Shown here: piece by piece, positions 14,449 through 29,000 of the stretch
Position numbering within the stretch: the stretch's first letter is position 1
How the letters are laid out: every line of letters starts with the position of its first letter
Assembly: GCF_021155775.2 (NCBI RefSeq)
Contig: NC_060232.1
Location: 39,474,089 to 39,538,088 of the forward strand
Direction: 5' to 3'
DNA from: Neodiprion pinetum
Taxonomy: Eukaryota; Arthropoda; Insecta; Hymenoptera; Diprionidae
DNA: 64,000 bases
Notes under the pieces: model-generated
Databases searched by the model: none
What the model was told of the DNA's origin: nothing
What the model saw: the letters and a program-made list of their open reading frames with translations, nothing else
Program-made: the position numbers and the translations under genes

Positions 14449-17400
14449 GTCTCATTCCTACCAATGGAACAATCGAGCGAGACATTCCTGATAGAATCGC
14501 AGACGGTAAATGATGACAAATCACCTTCATCGAAAAGTTCTCCGTCCACCTTGTTCACCGTGGTTTTAATCGAAGGAGTATCTTCGGCATCCCGCGGCAT
14601 CTGGTATAGGTATGTATATACATAATCTACAGCTTTCCTGGCATCCAGACGTAACGATTCGAGACGCCACCGGCAGGTGGAGCCGCGAGCATTCTCCCAC
14701 GCTGAAAATCTCGCACCGCAAACTTGTTTGGCAGTTAAAAATCAACGCTGATCAAGTTTTTAGAATATATGCAGTTTCGTTCTGAATATTATCGCGATGA
14801 ATCGAGCCGTTCTCGAGTGCAGTAAAAAAAAAGAAAATATACATATTAACATATTCAACGGACATTTTCGATATGTTTACGCGACTTTATAAATACAAAT
14901 CGCGATTAAAGGTCAAATACCTACATCTGGGGCGATAAATCGGCATAAGATTCTATCCGAATCGAAATAAATGAGTTTGTTGACGTCAGTTTTCAACGAA
15001 GTTATCGATTACTTGTCAAAGTCTGAGGTAAAACAATAAATCGTTCCGAATTAAATGTATGTGTATTATTTTTATTACTGGCTGGTTTTCCCCCCTTATT
15101 TTCGATAGCCCGCACCGGTTTTTCTCGTATGCGCGTATAAGGCTGGAAGAGAGACGAACGGGCATGTGTGTATTTATTATACGTGCATAATGCATGTAAA
15201 GATTCCCGCGTTGAGGGTTGACAAAAAGTAGTAGCGTAGGTACTAATTAATGGTCAGCCGGCAACGAGCCGCAACAAGGCACAATGACGCTCGCACGGAG
15301 AGAACTGAGCAGCGCATCTCGAGTCACATGCAGCGGTAGCAGCGGTTCGTAATAACTAATAATTACAGGCGACCGAAGGACCGCGGCGAACCAGCAAAAC
15401 GCCGTTCGGCCGTTTCTTTCGCGTCGCGAAAGACAGAAGTCCAGTGAAGGGAGAAAAAACATGTTTAATAACAATTATGAATGTCATTAAAGAGAGGGAA
15501 GGAGGAGAAAAAAAATTTGCCGGAAATTGTGCAAAAAACGCGGAAGCGATGTCGAGTCGGTGACGAAGGAAGCTAAAGTAGCTCAGGTTCGAGGATGAAA
15601 AAGGTATCGATAAGGTAAACCACGGAAGTCCCTGAGGTGTAAACATGAATTAACAAAAAGTATCAATCTCTAAATATTTTCCAACTTCTTCCGGGTTTTA
15701 CGATAATTATTTTTTACAGCATTTGTCACAGACATTTCGGGTGGTAACTTGGGAAAAAAGTTGAAAAATTTAAAACACCCCACTGCATAGGTAGGTACGT
15801 GAGATTCAAAGTCGCTGGAAAATGTACAAGGCACTGAATTTATATTGAGTATGTATGCCGCGAAGAGGGAGTCGAGTTTTCGACTTCGCCGCCGAGTTAC
15901 GCGGGTTATATTGAAACCCTGTGCGGCAACTCCGTGAGAAGAGATCAAACAGAGCGAGTCTGGCTGCTGCAACAGCAGCAGCATTCCGGCTCACGAATTT
16001 CACCTTCGGTCGTAAGTCATTTTGGGATTAGAAAGAGGAATTCATCGATTCGAAACGTATAGCTATACAACGTTTGTTTCAGGATAATATTATACGCACA
16101 TACCTGTATATATCCGTAACCTCTCGACCGGTAAAAATGCGGTGTAGAAAATTCGGTATACCTTTATATTACACATACTCGATGCGGGGTCGGGTTTTTA
16201 TATCGTTAAATCCGATTTTAAAACTGACATTGCACAAACGCGGCAGTAAATCGGTAATAAAATGTCTACTTAACCCCGCGTCACTCGAAACTCGCTTCAA
16301 GTGGGTTTCATATCGGTCCGGATTCCAGCCCAGCTCAATGTTTCTAATGTTCGTAAATCAATCCGGGAAACCATGAACGGTTTGTCGTTGTGCAACGTTT
16401 TTTTATATTTAAAAAGTAACATGTATCATATTGTATACATTCGCTGGGCTGAAGAAGTCGATAATCGGTGATGGTGGTTATACTGTTTGAAAACTAGCGA
16501 GTTCCTTCTCTTCGTTAACCATCATTTTACGCGAATTCTTTCAAAATTTTACCCAAAATATGAATATTTAGAATTTAGAAAAATTTTAGGATTTTTAGGT
16601 GTAGGATTTAATATTTCCGAAGATGAATTTGAACTACGGGGATTGACTCTACGATGTTTGAGGAATATCTAACGATTTTTTCAAGTCGACGAGACGAGCA
16701 GTTCTAAAACGGTGAACCGTGAAAAAAGCACTGGGTGCAATCACGGTGATCGAAGTGTGATTAGATGCGTACCTACTCCGAAGGTTAAGAAAAGTTTTTT
16801 AGTCTCGCCCTGTATCGACCTTGCGCGTTAACCTCCTGAAAAGACATCCTCGAGGCCGAGGCTTTGAAAATCGAGAGACGAAGTGCGACTCGCGAGTTTG
16901 GGGTGAATTGCCGAGCCTCGAGCGAGAAAAAACGGAGGCGTTGCACGGCGTTTCGACCCTGGTTGAACCCCGCGGAAAGCGGGAGGCGGCGAACTTGAGC
17001 GAGTCGATCTCCGTGTGATTGCCTACTCGGTCGTGAAGTGTGATGTTATCGTGGTCAGAGAGCCCGAGTGCCTGCGGATAAATTATTGTCGCCGAGTACG
17101 CCGGCGTCTCGAGTGCGTCGGCCGCGTCGCGCACGTCGCCCGGTCGCCCCGGCACTCGGCTGAGGTCGTCGACGGCCTCCCGGAGCCCGACACCGTCGGC
17201 GTCGCGACGCCGCAACCCCCGGCCGTCTCGGAGCCGCGGAGCGTCGCGCGGACGGGACAATAGCAGGGAGGGCGAACCGCCGGAGGTCGGCCACGCGGCA
17301 CGCTCCACTGGGCCAGACCAGACACACCTGGAGATCCAGGGGGGAGCAGAGAGACATCCTCGATCCTTTCGGGGGGGCCTCGAGGTGGCTGCACTCGCCC

Positions 17401-20400
17401 GTTGAAACGGGTTGCATGGGAACTGGTCGTGTATTTATTTACTTTGGCGAGTTATCGCGGTGAAATAGATATCGTAAAGATTTATTAGGTGAACCGGACT
17501 GTGTAAAAAAATTAAATCGAAAATATTGTTCCAAATGTCATTGACGTTAAGATTTTTCATTTAAGCAAGACGAGGATGTTCTTTTTTTTTACTAATTTCG
17601 AATTTTATAACATTTTATTTAAATAGTAAATAAAACATTGCGATCGTTCACTTAATGACGATATTAAGAGCTCAAGCTTGGACAGCATTTTCTTCTTCCG
17701 TCAATTGAAACGACTTTTTTGACATTAAAATAGTCGAACTTTTTGATACAGTCTAAGGTGTAAAGTTCGGGCAACCAAGTGTCGAAAGCTTGGAATCAAT
17801 AGCCGGATGAAGTTCCGATAAGTTTTATCGGAAAACTGTCTTTTAAACGGTGACATTTTTTTTTGTATCGAATTATGTAGTTCGATAAATTGTAATTTGA
17901 AATGGTTCGCATTATCGCGCACGTTTTATTGCTAAATTCGCACAGGTTGTCCAATTTTAGCGAATTGGGATTCTGCTTCAATCACTTGACACAGATTTTC
18001 ACACAGTGAGTAGATTCAAAAATAGAGGATTAGTTAATTACGTACAAGCTAGTATTGATTTTATATGAGACGGTTTTTCTATCACTTGAAGAGATGAATA
18101 AAAATTTGACTTGATGCTATTAGCAGACGATCAATACACGAACGAAATGAGGTATCATTTATAGTAATTGGATGAACGGTGCGGTTTTTTCATTGAAAAA
18201 CCAAACGTAAAGAAAAATTAAAACAGTCGATGTACTGTACAATAACGAGAATTGGAAATTTTCTTTTAGTACGCCTGATAAAACATTGTGAAATTCAATT
18301 TCTGTCGTATTTTTATTATCCGTAGCGAGTGTTTTTTCATTTCCCTGTGAAAACTGAGCATTTTTTTATTTTTTTTTCCTCATTTTTATCAAACCCGGGG
18401 TGTAAAGTTGGAGAGAAATAGCTCGGAGCATATTTCAATTAATTTTGAAACTCCATCTCGACGCCCTCGACGCGTCGCCGGATCGGCTGACTTGATCTCG
18501 AAAGAGTTTCCCCCCCTAGCGGAAATTCGCTTTTCACCGATTCCGACGGTATCTTCATTTCCGGGAACCGCGGTGCTTGGGCGTGTGATTGTGCGAAGTT
18601 ACACACGCACACGCGGTACAAGTGACTGTGCAAAAAATACCGGAGAAATTACGGAATTCGTAGCAAGTGCAAAGTGGAACTTCTCGCTGCGCAGAACTGT
18701 TGCGCGAACTGGAATGTAAAAACTACTAATAAAATAAAAATAAAAAACAGAAACAAAAGACGAAGCATAATTCCGTTTCATTTAAGAGCAGCGTGCAACT
18801 TCCACGGGGCGCAGTGAAATATACGAGAATTTCGCGCTAATTCCAGCCCTTTCCCCGTAGCTCCGGTTTTTCCCCCTCCCAGAAGAATTTCTACCACCGT
18901 AGCTGTATTCTCGATCCAATCCTCCTCGGCATCGACCCTTCTCGACGCCCCAACACCGACGCAATACGCGAGTTATTACGCTACTAATTGTGAGTTTATC
19001 GAAGCAAGAGAGTTTGCGACGATCCGGGTTCGTGTAGAGCACCTGTAATTACATACCTGCAGGAAGCGTAACTGCTGCCTCTACCGGCTGCCCGATGCCT
19101 CCTATCATCTTCCGTGCGACTGCCACAGCCCTCCACCTTATAATTAAAACTAATACCATTCAACTCGCGAGGGTTCGGAACGTTCGAATTTCAACTATAT
19201 CGATTACTGGAAATATATCACCCAGCGGAATTCTACGCCGACAATTCCTGAATCCCGAGTAACGCAGGTCGACAGCCTACAAGAGACACCCTCAAGTCTC
19301 TCTTCGCTGCTTCCGAGATCTCGCTAAATACGTTTCTGACATAACCTGATCAAATCCTTGCCGCGGTTCAACGGCGCAGCGGCTCACTCCTGATTGGGTC
19401 ATACAGATCGCGTTGCTGTTCCCGCCAGCCAATCCACCGAGGCGGAAAGGAATCGATTATCTGGATATAGGGAACAAACTCATTGAAGCTGCTCTTCGTG
19501 GTACTAATTGACATCTGAAATGAAGGCCCGCGAACAACAATTTCGGATACATCTTTGAAGATCAGAGGATGTATCGGAAGCAGTTCACTTAACAATTTTC
19601 GACGCGGAGGAATAACGCGGGTTGACAAGCCTGCCAAACGCACCAGAAACACGCGGCGATGGCTGTTTACCGACGAGAACCCGGGGCACCGTATCCTCGA
19701 GCAGAAGTTAGTGCTCAGCCAATACTGCCAGAACTAATTGTCTGCAAACTGGTAGCCATGCCCGCGACCCCGGCTGACTGGAACCCCTTGATTCAGGGAG
19801 ATATCGGGATGTCGAGGGTGGTCAGTGTCCGGTCGGAGATAGCAGCCGTCGGCTTGGCCCCAGGGATCATCGACGGGGTGTTTCTCGTCAGTTTCCAGGA
19901 AAGATTGCGGCACTTGGAGCGCTGGCCGGCTCCAAGAGTGAGTTGGAAGCGAGTGAAAGAGACCCGAAAACGTGAGAGACGTCGTAACGACTCCATTGGC
20001 CGCACGCTTCTGCTGGAAAATTTGTTTAGGTAGATTGGAAAGAAGTGGGATCAAGTGCCGACTTGCTTCTAGACACCCGGTATATGCTGGGAAGGGATGA
20101 TGCATCGACGCATTGGGATTGGGATTGGGGCGCAGTACAGGGTCGCGTGGTTCTATCTCCTGACTAAATATCCGATCGACTATCCACCGCAATATTACGT
20201 TTGCGCTTGGCTCGTTAAACTAATATCTATAACCAAACGATTCCAACATCGTATGCGAGATGCGGATATTACGCTTGAGAATCGGTTTAGGATCGCGAGC
20301 GTAGTTTAAACCGTGTTTAACCCAGCGATGAACGGCTTTAACTACAGCGATTCGTTCATCCGTTCAATTTTTTTGTCCTGAAGAGTGATTTCCAACTTCC

Positions 20401-23400
20401 CGTTTCTCTGTGATCGGAGAACGAAAGATTTATCATAATTGCCCTGGAAATTAAAAGTTCCGTTTTTACTGAAACTCGACCTTTTCGGATACGGATAATC
20501 ACTTCCGACCATTTTCAGATCGATGTTCCGATCTTTGATGAATTTTTTGTCCAACAATATCTCCGGACTGACTCAACGGATTTTAACAGTTCTGTTTGAC
20601 TCAAGGCTGAATCAATTTTAAGCGAAATCGGTAGAGCCGTTACTAAAATATTTACAAAAATGTTGATTCTCTTGTCCAACCATAATTTGAAAACGGATAA
20701 ACGGATTTTGGTTAAATTTGGTTCATTTGTTCAGCTTCATTCGTATTAGAACTCGTCGGATTTCAAGGAAAATCAGCTTGAACATGAATGAAAAGTTTTT
20801 TGAACTCTTTGTTAAAATTGTTACTTTCACAACTGACAGCAATAGCGGTAAATTCTAGAACTGATCCTTCTTAAGACATTCTATTTCCCAACTTGATTTG
20901 CATGTACAATCTTCTGCAGAGGACACAAAAAGTGGAAAACAACGAAGCTGAACTTTGCCGGGCATCCAAAACTAATTAGAATAACTCCTCGGAGCGTCCA
21001 TGAAGTAAGTTTTTCGTGTTTCGGTTAACCGGAGCAAGGGTAATTCGCTTGTCCGTTGAATCCGTTCATCCGCACAGTGGCGTCATGTTTTTGACGGTTT
21101 TTCTCCCGTGAAGATTTTCCTCGTTTTTTTTCGTGCATCTCGGGTGGATGAAATTGAAACCAGCCTCGCGCATCTTATTAAAATTTATGTCTCGCCAACG
21201 CAACCGTCGGTCCCCCGATGTTTTCCGCATTCCTGGCTATAAGCTTTGAAAAGTTGCGTGAGCGGAACTGCCAGCTCCTAAATTCACGTATATAACCGAC
21301 GGTGCGTGAATAGTTTTGAGGGGATTCACCGTGGCACAGTGCAGGAGGGAGTCCGCAGCTAACCAACCCCTTGACAGAAACTCTGATGAATATCTCCCTG
21401 CGATGCAGCGAAGGCTACGACCGTTCCTGTCCCAAAATTTGTTCACCAAGAACCCTTCAGAGTGTCGAAACCCTAATCGGGACTGGATGTGGCTTCCGTC
21501 GCAACGTGTCCCCATCAATACCCGTGTCAGAACCTCGTCTGGTATCAATTAAACTGCCTCAAGACTTCGTCAGACATTTTCCAAGACAACAACCGCTTCT
21601 CGTAAAATTACAATAGTTTGTCGAATGGACTCTACTTTCTGATTTCAGAAACTTTCCCAAACTCACCAACGAGCCCACAGCCATCGCTGTTTCGAAAGCA
21701 GTTATAAGTGTACCGCGTAAGTCGGTATTGATTTGCAGGATTAAGCCTGGGTTTGTGGAGAGTCGACGGGTGTCTTAGAACGACAAGTAGCTTGAAAAAG
21801 TTTTACACTGTTGCAAACTCCGAAGATGCCACAGGGTGACATCGGTGTTCGATCAATTCATTCGTCGACAGAGAGAGCCAGCGAGGACGAAAACTCAAAC
21901 ATAGCGTCGCGTGTAAGAGTCGAGGGCAGCGACGGAACTGGAGCAAGCACCGTGGTGCCTCTTCATGGAATACAAAGTTGCTTCCCTGACGTTTTCTATT
22001 AAACTGTGTTATTCAGACTGTCTGCAGAATGCACGGAGTCGCCTAATGCGCCTCTTCAAACTCCGTAATTTCCCCTGGACGGTAACGTGCGCAATGTTAC
22101 ATATCATACTCGTGGGTTTACGACCACGGTGGGTACGTCAGCTAATAATTTGTCATTCATCCATCCGTTCGCATGTCTGTTATTTGTCCGTCAATGAAAT
22201 GATCGAGCTGACCGTGGGTGTAACTTGAGAAGGTACCATGTTCAAGGTCGACGAAATCACTCGAGCTTTCAGAACTTCTTAGGAGAGTCTGTAACTAAAA
22301 ATGACGTGAATGCAGAAGAGCTTAGAAGTTTGGGGCTGACGCTGAAACAAGTAGTAAAACATGGTGCAAAACTTGAAGGGTTCTGAAGGGCAATGAAAAT
22401 AACCCATTTCCAGAACCATGATCCTCGGGATTCCACATGCTAGACCTGTTCAAGGACGAGATGAAATAATGGCGATGGGTTTGATCGACCGTTCGCTAAA
22501 CGGATTCCCAGGCGATTCGGCGATGGCGGAGGAGGAAGAGGAGAGCAAGCGATCGGACGGTTGAATGGGGATGGGCGAAGGGAGAAGAAGGATGAGGAAA
22601 ACGTAAAACGAGTTTCGAGTCCCGCCGGCGCGCATCGTCGCTGCTCTAATCGTGAGCCTCGTCTCCGGGTTGACACCCACGGTCCTCCGATTGGCCAGCG
22701 AGCGATTGCCACAGAAATGGCCAGCGCTAATTGTAAATTATTATTCGTGATCACCTCGCCTCGGTTCGTCCGGGCTCCGCTCGACCGTATCCGCGATCCA
22801 CGTCTGCGTGCGTGCGAACCGCTGGTGGATTCAACCATGTCACTACAAGAGGCAAAACGAGCGAGCAAGAGAAGCCTCGACATCCTCGTTGGAAAGGGGA
22901 AGGATCGGGAAAGGTGCTCGTGCGTCGATGTAATTGACATATTTAAGAGACGTAAACTGGTCCCCTTGAGGGGACACGACTTGGTAACATCTCCTCGATG
23001 ACCTCGGTCAGCGTAAGACGGTTTCCATTTACCAGTTCGACTCGGCGCCTTTGACCGCTAAAAACCATCGCAAGTCGTCCTTCTTTCCGTCAACGAACGT
23101 CCGGAATGAAATTATGGATCTGCTTCAATCTGGGAACGAAGTTGGTTGTACACTTTCAACCGCTTGCTCACGAAGTGTCGTGAATCTCCAAGGCTCAGCT
23201 ATCCCAGCGGGAAGAAACATGACGGTACCACTGGCGGTGTGGCCGAAACCGTAAATCCGAATGAACTGCAGTGATGAACAGGGACGAATTGAGGATAGAG
23301 CGTGGAGTTATAGGAAGGCAGGTTCTCGGTCTGCAGCAACTCTGGTCGACTTCAGTCAGTCGGAGAGTTTGTACCGGCGGAGATTTGCTCCGGTGGTTTT

Positions 23401-23404
23401 GGCC
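14445..23404. other. long non-genic stretch
   Basis: About 9 kb without a supportable gene. The segment 16.8-17.4 kb is markedly GC- and CpG-rich and has overlapping open frames on both strands, the longest being minus 17308-16802. It may be a promoter or an untranslated first exon, but no motif decides this. The stretch 17.45-18.4 kb is AT-rich and 18.4-23.4 kb is mixed; I see nothing specific in either. Confidence 0.45.
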
Positions 23405-23425
23405 GGGTCGGGTCGGGTCGGGTCG
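23405..23425 (+). repeat. (GGGTC)4 G-quadruplex motif
   Basis: Four GGG runs separated by TC, the ideal short-loop G-quadruplex pattern, about 55 bp upstream of a CT microsatellite. Confidence 0.8.
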
Positions 23426-23479
23426 CCTATCTCGTTCCCCGCCTAATTCTCTCCGAGGAGGAAGACAGGCTTGTTTTCC

Positions 23480-23481
<2 letters not shown>

Positions 23482-23513
<32 letters not shown>
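23482..23513 (+). repeat. (CT)16 microsatellite
   Basis: Perfect CT dinucleotide tract on the plus strand. Confidence 0.95.
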
Positions 23514-23516
<3 letters not shown>

Positions 23517-25050
23517 CATGAGTTCTACCTTTCTCCCGTGGCCAGAGGAAGGAGCGGGAATTATCTAGATCTGTATAGATGACGGAGCACCAAGCGCTTG
23601 GCGTCCAGAGATTCAAAGTAATTCCGGTGACCGGACCACAACATCGACTCCGAGCATGCCTGAGTGATCACGGGCACAACAACAGTTGAGAAGACTTCGG
23701 GACTTCGGAGGTGTTTCGTTCCCGTTGCGGTCTCGATCCTCCGTTTCGAGTTCCCCGCGTTTTTCCGGACTTTCGAGGTGGCATCTCCAGATTTCGTTGG
23801 ATCGCCTGCGGGAACCGGACCACGCAGCATCCGAGGAGGATCGGAATCGAGGGATCGGATCTTCGGCCCGCTCTCGATCCTTGATCGCGATCGTGCTGCC
23901 TGTAATTACGTCGTTATTCACTGGCGATAAGATTGCCCCGGAATCGTGACTGGCGCCTCACCGGACGCCACGTTTAAACATTTTGCCTGTATCGATTAAC
24001 AAACAACAGCCCCGACTGTTTTCAAGATGGATTTTCAGCTGCGGCTGAGGGTGCAGCTACTTCAACTGGTTTGTAATTACAACCTGTACAAGTTCCGACG
24101 GTCAAGTGTCATGGACTCTTGAACGCCCCTCATGCTGACGGTGCGTTGTGTTAACGCAGCGATCATGTTCCGGTTTTGAAAATAGATTTATTCAACTCGT
24201 AGACAAAACGACTTTTCAACATCATGTGAGAGTCATCTGGAAATAAAGTGTCATTAATTTTGTAACTCTAAAAAATACCCGTGTATTACCCACGTCTGGT
24301 ACGGCTATGAAAAATTTTCCAAAGAAACATCTTTTTTTCTTTTCAGAAACTTTGAAACTCCTTTGTTATAACTCTGTGGAAGGAATCGACGGATTCAGTC
24401 GAGTTTCTACAAGTTGTACGTTATTTCGTAATAAATTTTTCAAAAATTACAACTTCATTCACATCGGCAAAAATGTTGAAAAATACAATATCAATACGAC
24501 CTGGAGATTGTACATTTCTTTTAATACAAATTTGACGTGTCACACTTCGCAGGAAAATCATTATTTTCACCGAACAACAATATTCGCCGATTCGTCCTGA
24601 ACTATAAATGATCTTAACAAAGTAGTGATTTTCGAAAAGTTTATGAGATTTCGCAAAACAGTTGATCAGATCATCATCAATCCGTTTTACAGCTATGCAT
24701 AATTGAAATTTCAAAGTTTGAAAAACGACATTTTAGAGGGGAAATTAGAATATCTGTACTATTTGCAGACATTTTTTTCCGCAAAAATTCTGAAATACGG
24801 GTCTCTTTGAATGTCTTAGAAAATTTCATATTTCATTTTCATAAGATTCGGAACTTTGCACCGTCGGAGTCTCGACAATTTCACGTGGGTTCAGCACTTT
24901 ATCAATGGTGCTAACAATTTTCCTCGTTTTGGCTCGTATTTTCATTTTCTCTACGTCGGAATAAACTCGAACTCAGTGGTCGAAGGAAATTCGACCCAGA
25001 TATCGCAACGCACCTCTTCTTTTCCCTGGGGATTTTGGCAAAAGCGAGTG

Positions 25051-25070
25051 ATATATATATATATATATAT
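25051..25070. repeat. (TA)10 microsatellite
   Basis: Twenty bases of perfect alternating AT. Confidence 0.9.
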
Positions 25071-25836
25071 CTTAACTGAGTAAAGATTTGTCTCGTTATC
25101 TTTCGCCTCGTTTCCCGGAAGGCGGAGCCAACGGTCGGTAAGTCTCGGAGATTTACACCGGTCCATTGTTTCGCACGAGCTAATAATCCGATCAGCCAAG
25201 GAAACTCGGAATTAATTACCCGCCCGACGGTGAAAACTTTGAAATTGATAACCGTGCTCCTCGAGCTTCTTCGCAACGCGTTCCTTTATGCGGCAAGAAA
25301 CACTACTCGAACCTCCACGGAGCCAAGAGAAGCACAAGGGTCTTAGCGAAACGACGAGCTCGGCATTCTTGGCACTCACCGCTAAGAGGATGTAACCATA
25401 AGGAGCAAGACGAAGAAAAAGAAGAAGAGGAAGAGGAAGAGGAAGCGGAAGTGTTCTCCGAGTTTCGATGGGAAAATCGAAGGCCTTCTTCTCCAAGGAA
25501 AGCCTCGACGGCACAGGATTTTTCAAGGACCTCCTTTTGTCATGTAAATACGTACTTCCGAAAGTCGATGTAGTACCGTGGAAGGTGATGGAATTCATTA
25601 TACCGGACTATTTCCAGCGATGGAGAAAACTCCCGAGGGATTTGAGATCGATTAAATTTGCACATTAATTTTAAGACCCAACAACACAACCGTTTCCTTT
25701 CCCATAATTAATGTACAAGTAAGAATCGGTGGATCAAAAATCAGGATCGTTTTTTTCTTCGCGACAAAGTTTAACGCGTAATAGTAATAAATAAAAATAA
25801 AAATATTTCGGGGACAGTATTTCTTTTAGTCATCAG

Positions 25837-26019
25837 AAAGGATCAATATTTGAAATGGTCAAGATATATCGAAATTTCGATGAAGCGAAAATAAAATAAC
25901 GAAAGATGAATTTCACGATCATTCCAATCAGTGACATTTTCGAAAATTAAGATTTCTAAGAATTCATCTTTCGTTATTCTATTTTCGCCTGTTTGAAACT
26001 TCCAAATATCGATCCTTCA
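25837..26019. repeat. imperfect palindromic (MITE-like) hairpin
   Basis: Two inverted arms face each other across about 48 bp. The inner arms, about 25883-25912 and 25960-25988, match with one substitution over most of their length (GCGAAAATARAATAACGAAA and onward). Outer arms resembling GATCAATATTTGAAA extend the pairing with gaps to 25837 and 26019. Size and shape fit a small non-autonomous DNA transposon remnant. I see no target duplication. Confidence 0.55.
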
Positions 26020-29000
26020 CCGAGAGAAATTTTTAGTTCCGATCACCGCTCAGTCCTTAACTATTTTCATTTTTTACCATAATCGAAATATATAGTTCTA
26101 GGTAGAAAATGAAAATTAGTTTTCTAGCCGTTACCGGAAACTCTAGTATCCGTTACTGTTCTTTCTCATCACGATCACCGTTACTATATTTTCTTGCATC
26201 TGTTGCGAAAATTTAATGCTCGTGCGACAACAAATTGTCGTTAAAGCCTTTTTTAACTAAAAAACTAGAGTAAACCTCAGAAACTGATTTTGCGTTGCAA
26301 TTATAGAAAAAGGATCGACAATAGCGCAAAATGGTAACTTGTACCTCGTTTTCCGTAATCCCAACAACATTCAAACAGTTTCTTTAACGATACCTGTTTT
26401 ACTGAACTTTCCTAGTTACTGTAACAAATGAAATTTTTCTCATCGTTCCAACTTTTCACCCTCACCCACGTAAACTTTGATTCGGTAGTCTCGGTGCGAT
26501 CAAAGTATCGAGTCATGCGCGATAAAGCTTCGGTTCCTCCGCGTTCCCCCGGTCCCCGGAAATGGGAATTTTCGATGGTTATCCCGGATCGAGCCGCGCT
26601 GCAGGTCGGCCGATAACCGACGCCACGGGGTGCAGGGCGCGTAACGGGCTCCCGAGGGTGTCGAGTCGCGCATGAGGGCAGACTTATGGCGAGGCGTAGA
26701 CGCGGCCTGGCAATCGGCGGTGCTCGCGGTCGCAGTAAACCCACGCTTACAATCTCCGCTGCCATGTGTCAGGCTAATCTTTCGCTGGCGCTGCGCCGCC
26801 ACCCCGAAACGATCCTGGGTTCTGGGTCCACGTCCCCCTGGTTTCCCACCCTCCTCGGGGGCGCCAACCTCGTATTCAATAAACGCGGCAACTTCGCATC
26901 ACCGATAAAAATGCAATCCAGTCGCTATTTTCTAAATTTAAGATAAACGGACGATTTTACATGGGGCATAAAATGAAAATTTTTCATCTCCTCGGTGTAA
27001 ACAAAGAGTCGAATATTAATTGTTACCACGTTCTTTTTCATCGGGTATTTTCTTGTAAGTGCAATTGCAATAATTTGATGCTAATTTAGGTTAGAAGATA
27101 TGGCACTGACAACTATGAAATTTGTAATTTTTACGGTATTGTGTTTTTTTTTTTTTGATCAGGTTCAACGCGATTAGCTTCAATCCCAGTTTTCAAACCA
27201 ATCTGTTTTTACATGCTTGAATTTTAAGAAATTTTTTACCCGATCAGAGGAATAAACTACTCCGACTCATTAAAAATTCGCAACAATTATGCTGTCGACT
27301 CTTTGCGTTCAGTTCGGGATATAGATCTGAATTGAACATGCCAGTCAGAACAGATGCCAATTAATTTTCTACCCGATGTCAAAATATCAAGAGATCAAGA
27401 AACAAGATCAAAAAAAGACGAAGGTTTGCTCGATAAACAGCGAAAGAGTGATAGTTTGAAAAATTTTGGCAATACTTGAAGTTGTGGGTTAGCGGTCGGT
27501 GTTGGGGGTGGGGGTGGGGTGTAAGTTTTTCCAAGGAAAAGAGCAAACTTTTCCCCTGGGGGGTGGCTGAGAGGAGGCCATAACGCTAGATTTACATTTC
27601 ACCGAAGGATTAACCCAGGAAGAGATCCAGCCTCGAGAAAGTTTGTATTTAATCTTGAAGGAGGTTTAAATCTTTGAACACGGTTCGCCGGTTCCTGCGC
27701 AGCATATAACCCGTTAAAGAGGCAGTCGTTCGGCAATCGTTTCCCCCCTTCGCCCAGTTTCCCTAAATGTTACGCTCGTGAAACTCCGCGGAAAGAACTT
27801 GGAATTATTCAAAGCTCTGTCCCACTCTTAGTTCACCGGATTTTCTTCCCCCCCTTCACCGAGATATTTTTATTACTGTGCAGGTTGCTGCACAGTTCTT
27901 GACTGTTTTCATTTTTTATTGTAAAAGAGAAACGTTGGTCTAAGAGGTTCGAATTAAAATTGAGTTATGTGACCGTAATCGGATTATCTGGTATTTTTTA
28001 TTTACCGTATTTTGTCGTAACTATAGCGATGATTTGTTGTCGGTGTAAGAGGAAATTTATGTCAAGGCGTTATCAGACTGAAGAATTTTAGTAAACCAAA
28101 CAAACTGTATTTTCTTGTAATTTCAACAATATTCAAACCTTAAAGGATAAATATTTACCTACTCATATTTTAATTTTCAACCATTTGTTACCATCAATTT
28201 TTTATTAGTGTGACAGATTTCCCGACATCCTAATTGCAGTTTCTTTTTCTTTATACCCGTTCAAAATTTTCTATCTAGAACCGTGCAAAGGACTTTTTTC
28301 TACGAATCACGTATTGCGGATGCCCCGAGGATTCTCTGCCGCATCGCGGAAATGATGATTGGACCACGGTTCAAAGCTTTTCTCCGATATTAATGCTTCT
28401 TCAAAGTCATTGTCGGTGGAGAGCAAAGAAAACAATGCGAAATGCGAACTCGCACGGGCTTGAAGGGTCGTCCGATTGTCTTGGAATAAGAATCGCCATT
28501 TCCTCCACAATATCCCTCGTTGATCCCTCGTCCCTCGGGAACGCCGAATGAACGTCGGCGGGATCAAAGAACTCTCCGACCCCATCTTTGCAAAACCTCA
28601 ACACGAACACCTGACCCCTTTTCCACATCTCGACCCTGGTATTGCCGCTTTTTTTTTTTTTTGCACGTAGCAATAAGTAGGTAATCATTGTCTGCGCCAA
28701 CAATTGGGCGGTTGATTTTTAAACCCAGTTTCAATAGTTGTTATCGATACGAAAAGGTCTGCAAATAAACGATGATAATAAGTTTTCAAATTTGAAACGA
28801 TCCGCAATTCCTTAACCGTAATCATTAGATACTTTTCACGTAACAACGAAGAAAATGAAATTTGGTAAACATTCTATTCTGATACGTGTGAAATTCTTTA
28901 AAGTTGACCCTTTTAACCGCACTATGAATTACAAAAAACGAAACGTTGATCTGCTGATCAAAATTGAATATGCGACTGTACGCGCGTGAATAAATGAAAA

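Noticed and set aside
16802..17308. 169-codon minus-strand open frame in the CpG-rich island
   Set aside because: Several overlapping frames of similar length exist on both strands there, as expected in GC-rich DNA. I found no motif and no convincing splice sites.
19659..20192. Overlapping frames of 124 codons (plus) and 152 codons (minus)
   Set aside because: No motif, splice support or codon bias favours either strand.
22440..23001. Overlapping open frames of 146 codons (plus) and 166 codons (minus)
   Set aside because: They overlap on opposite strands with no recognisable domain and no basis for choosing either.
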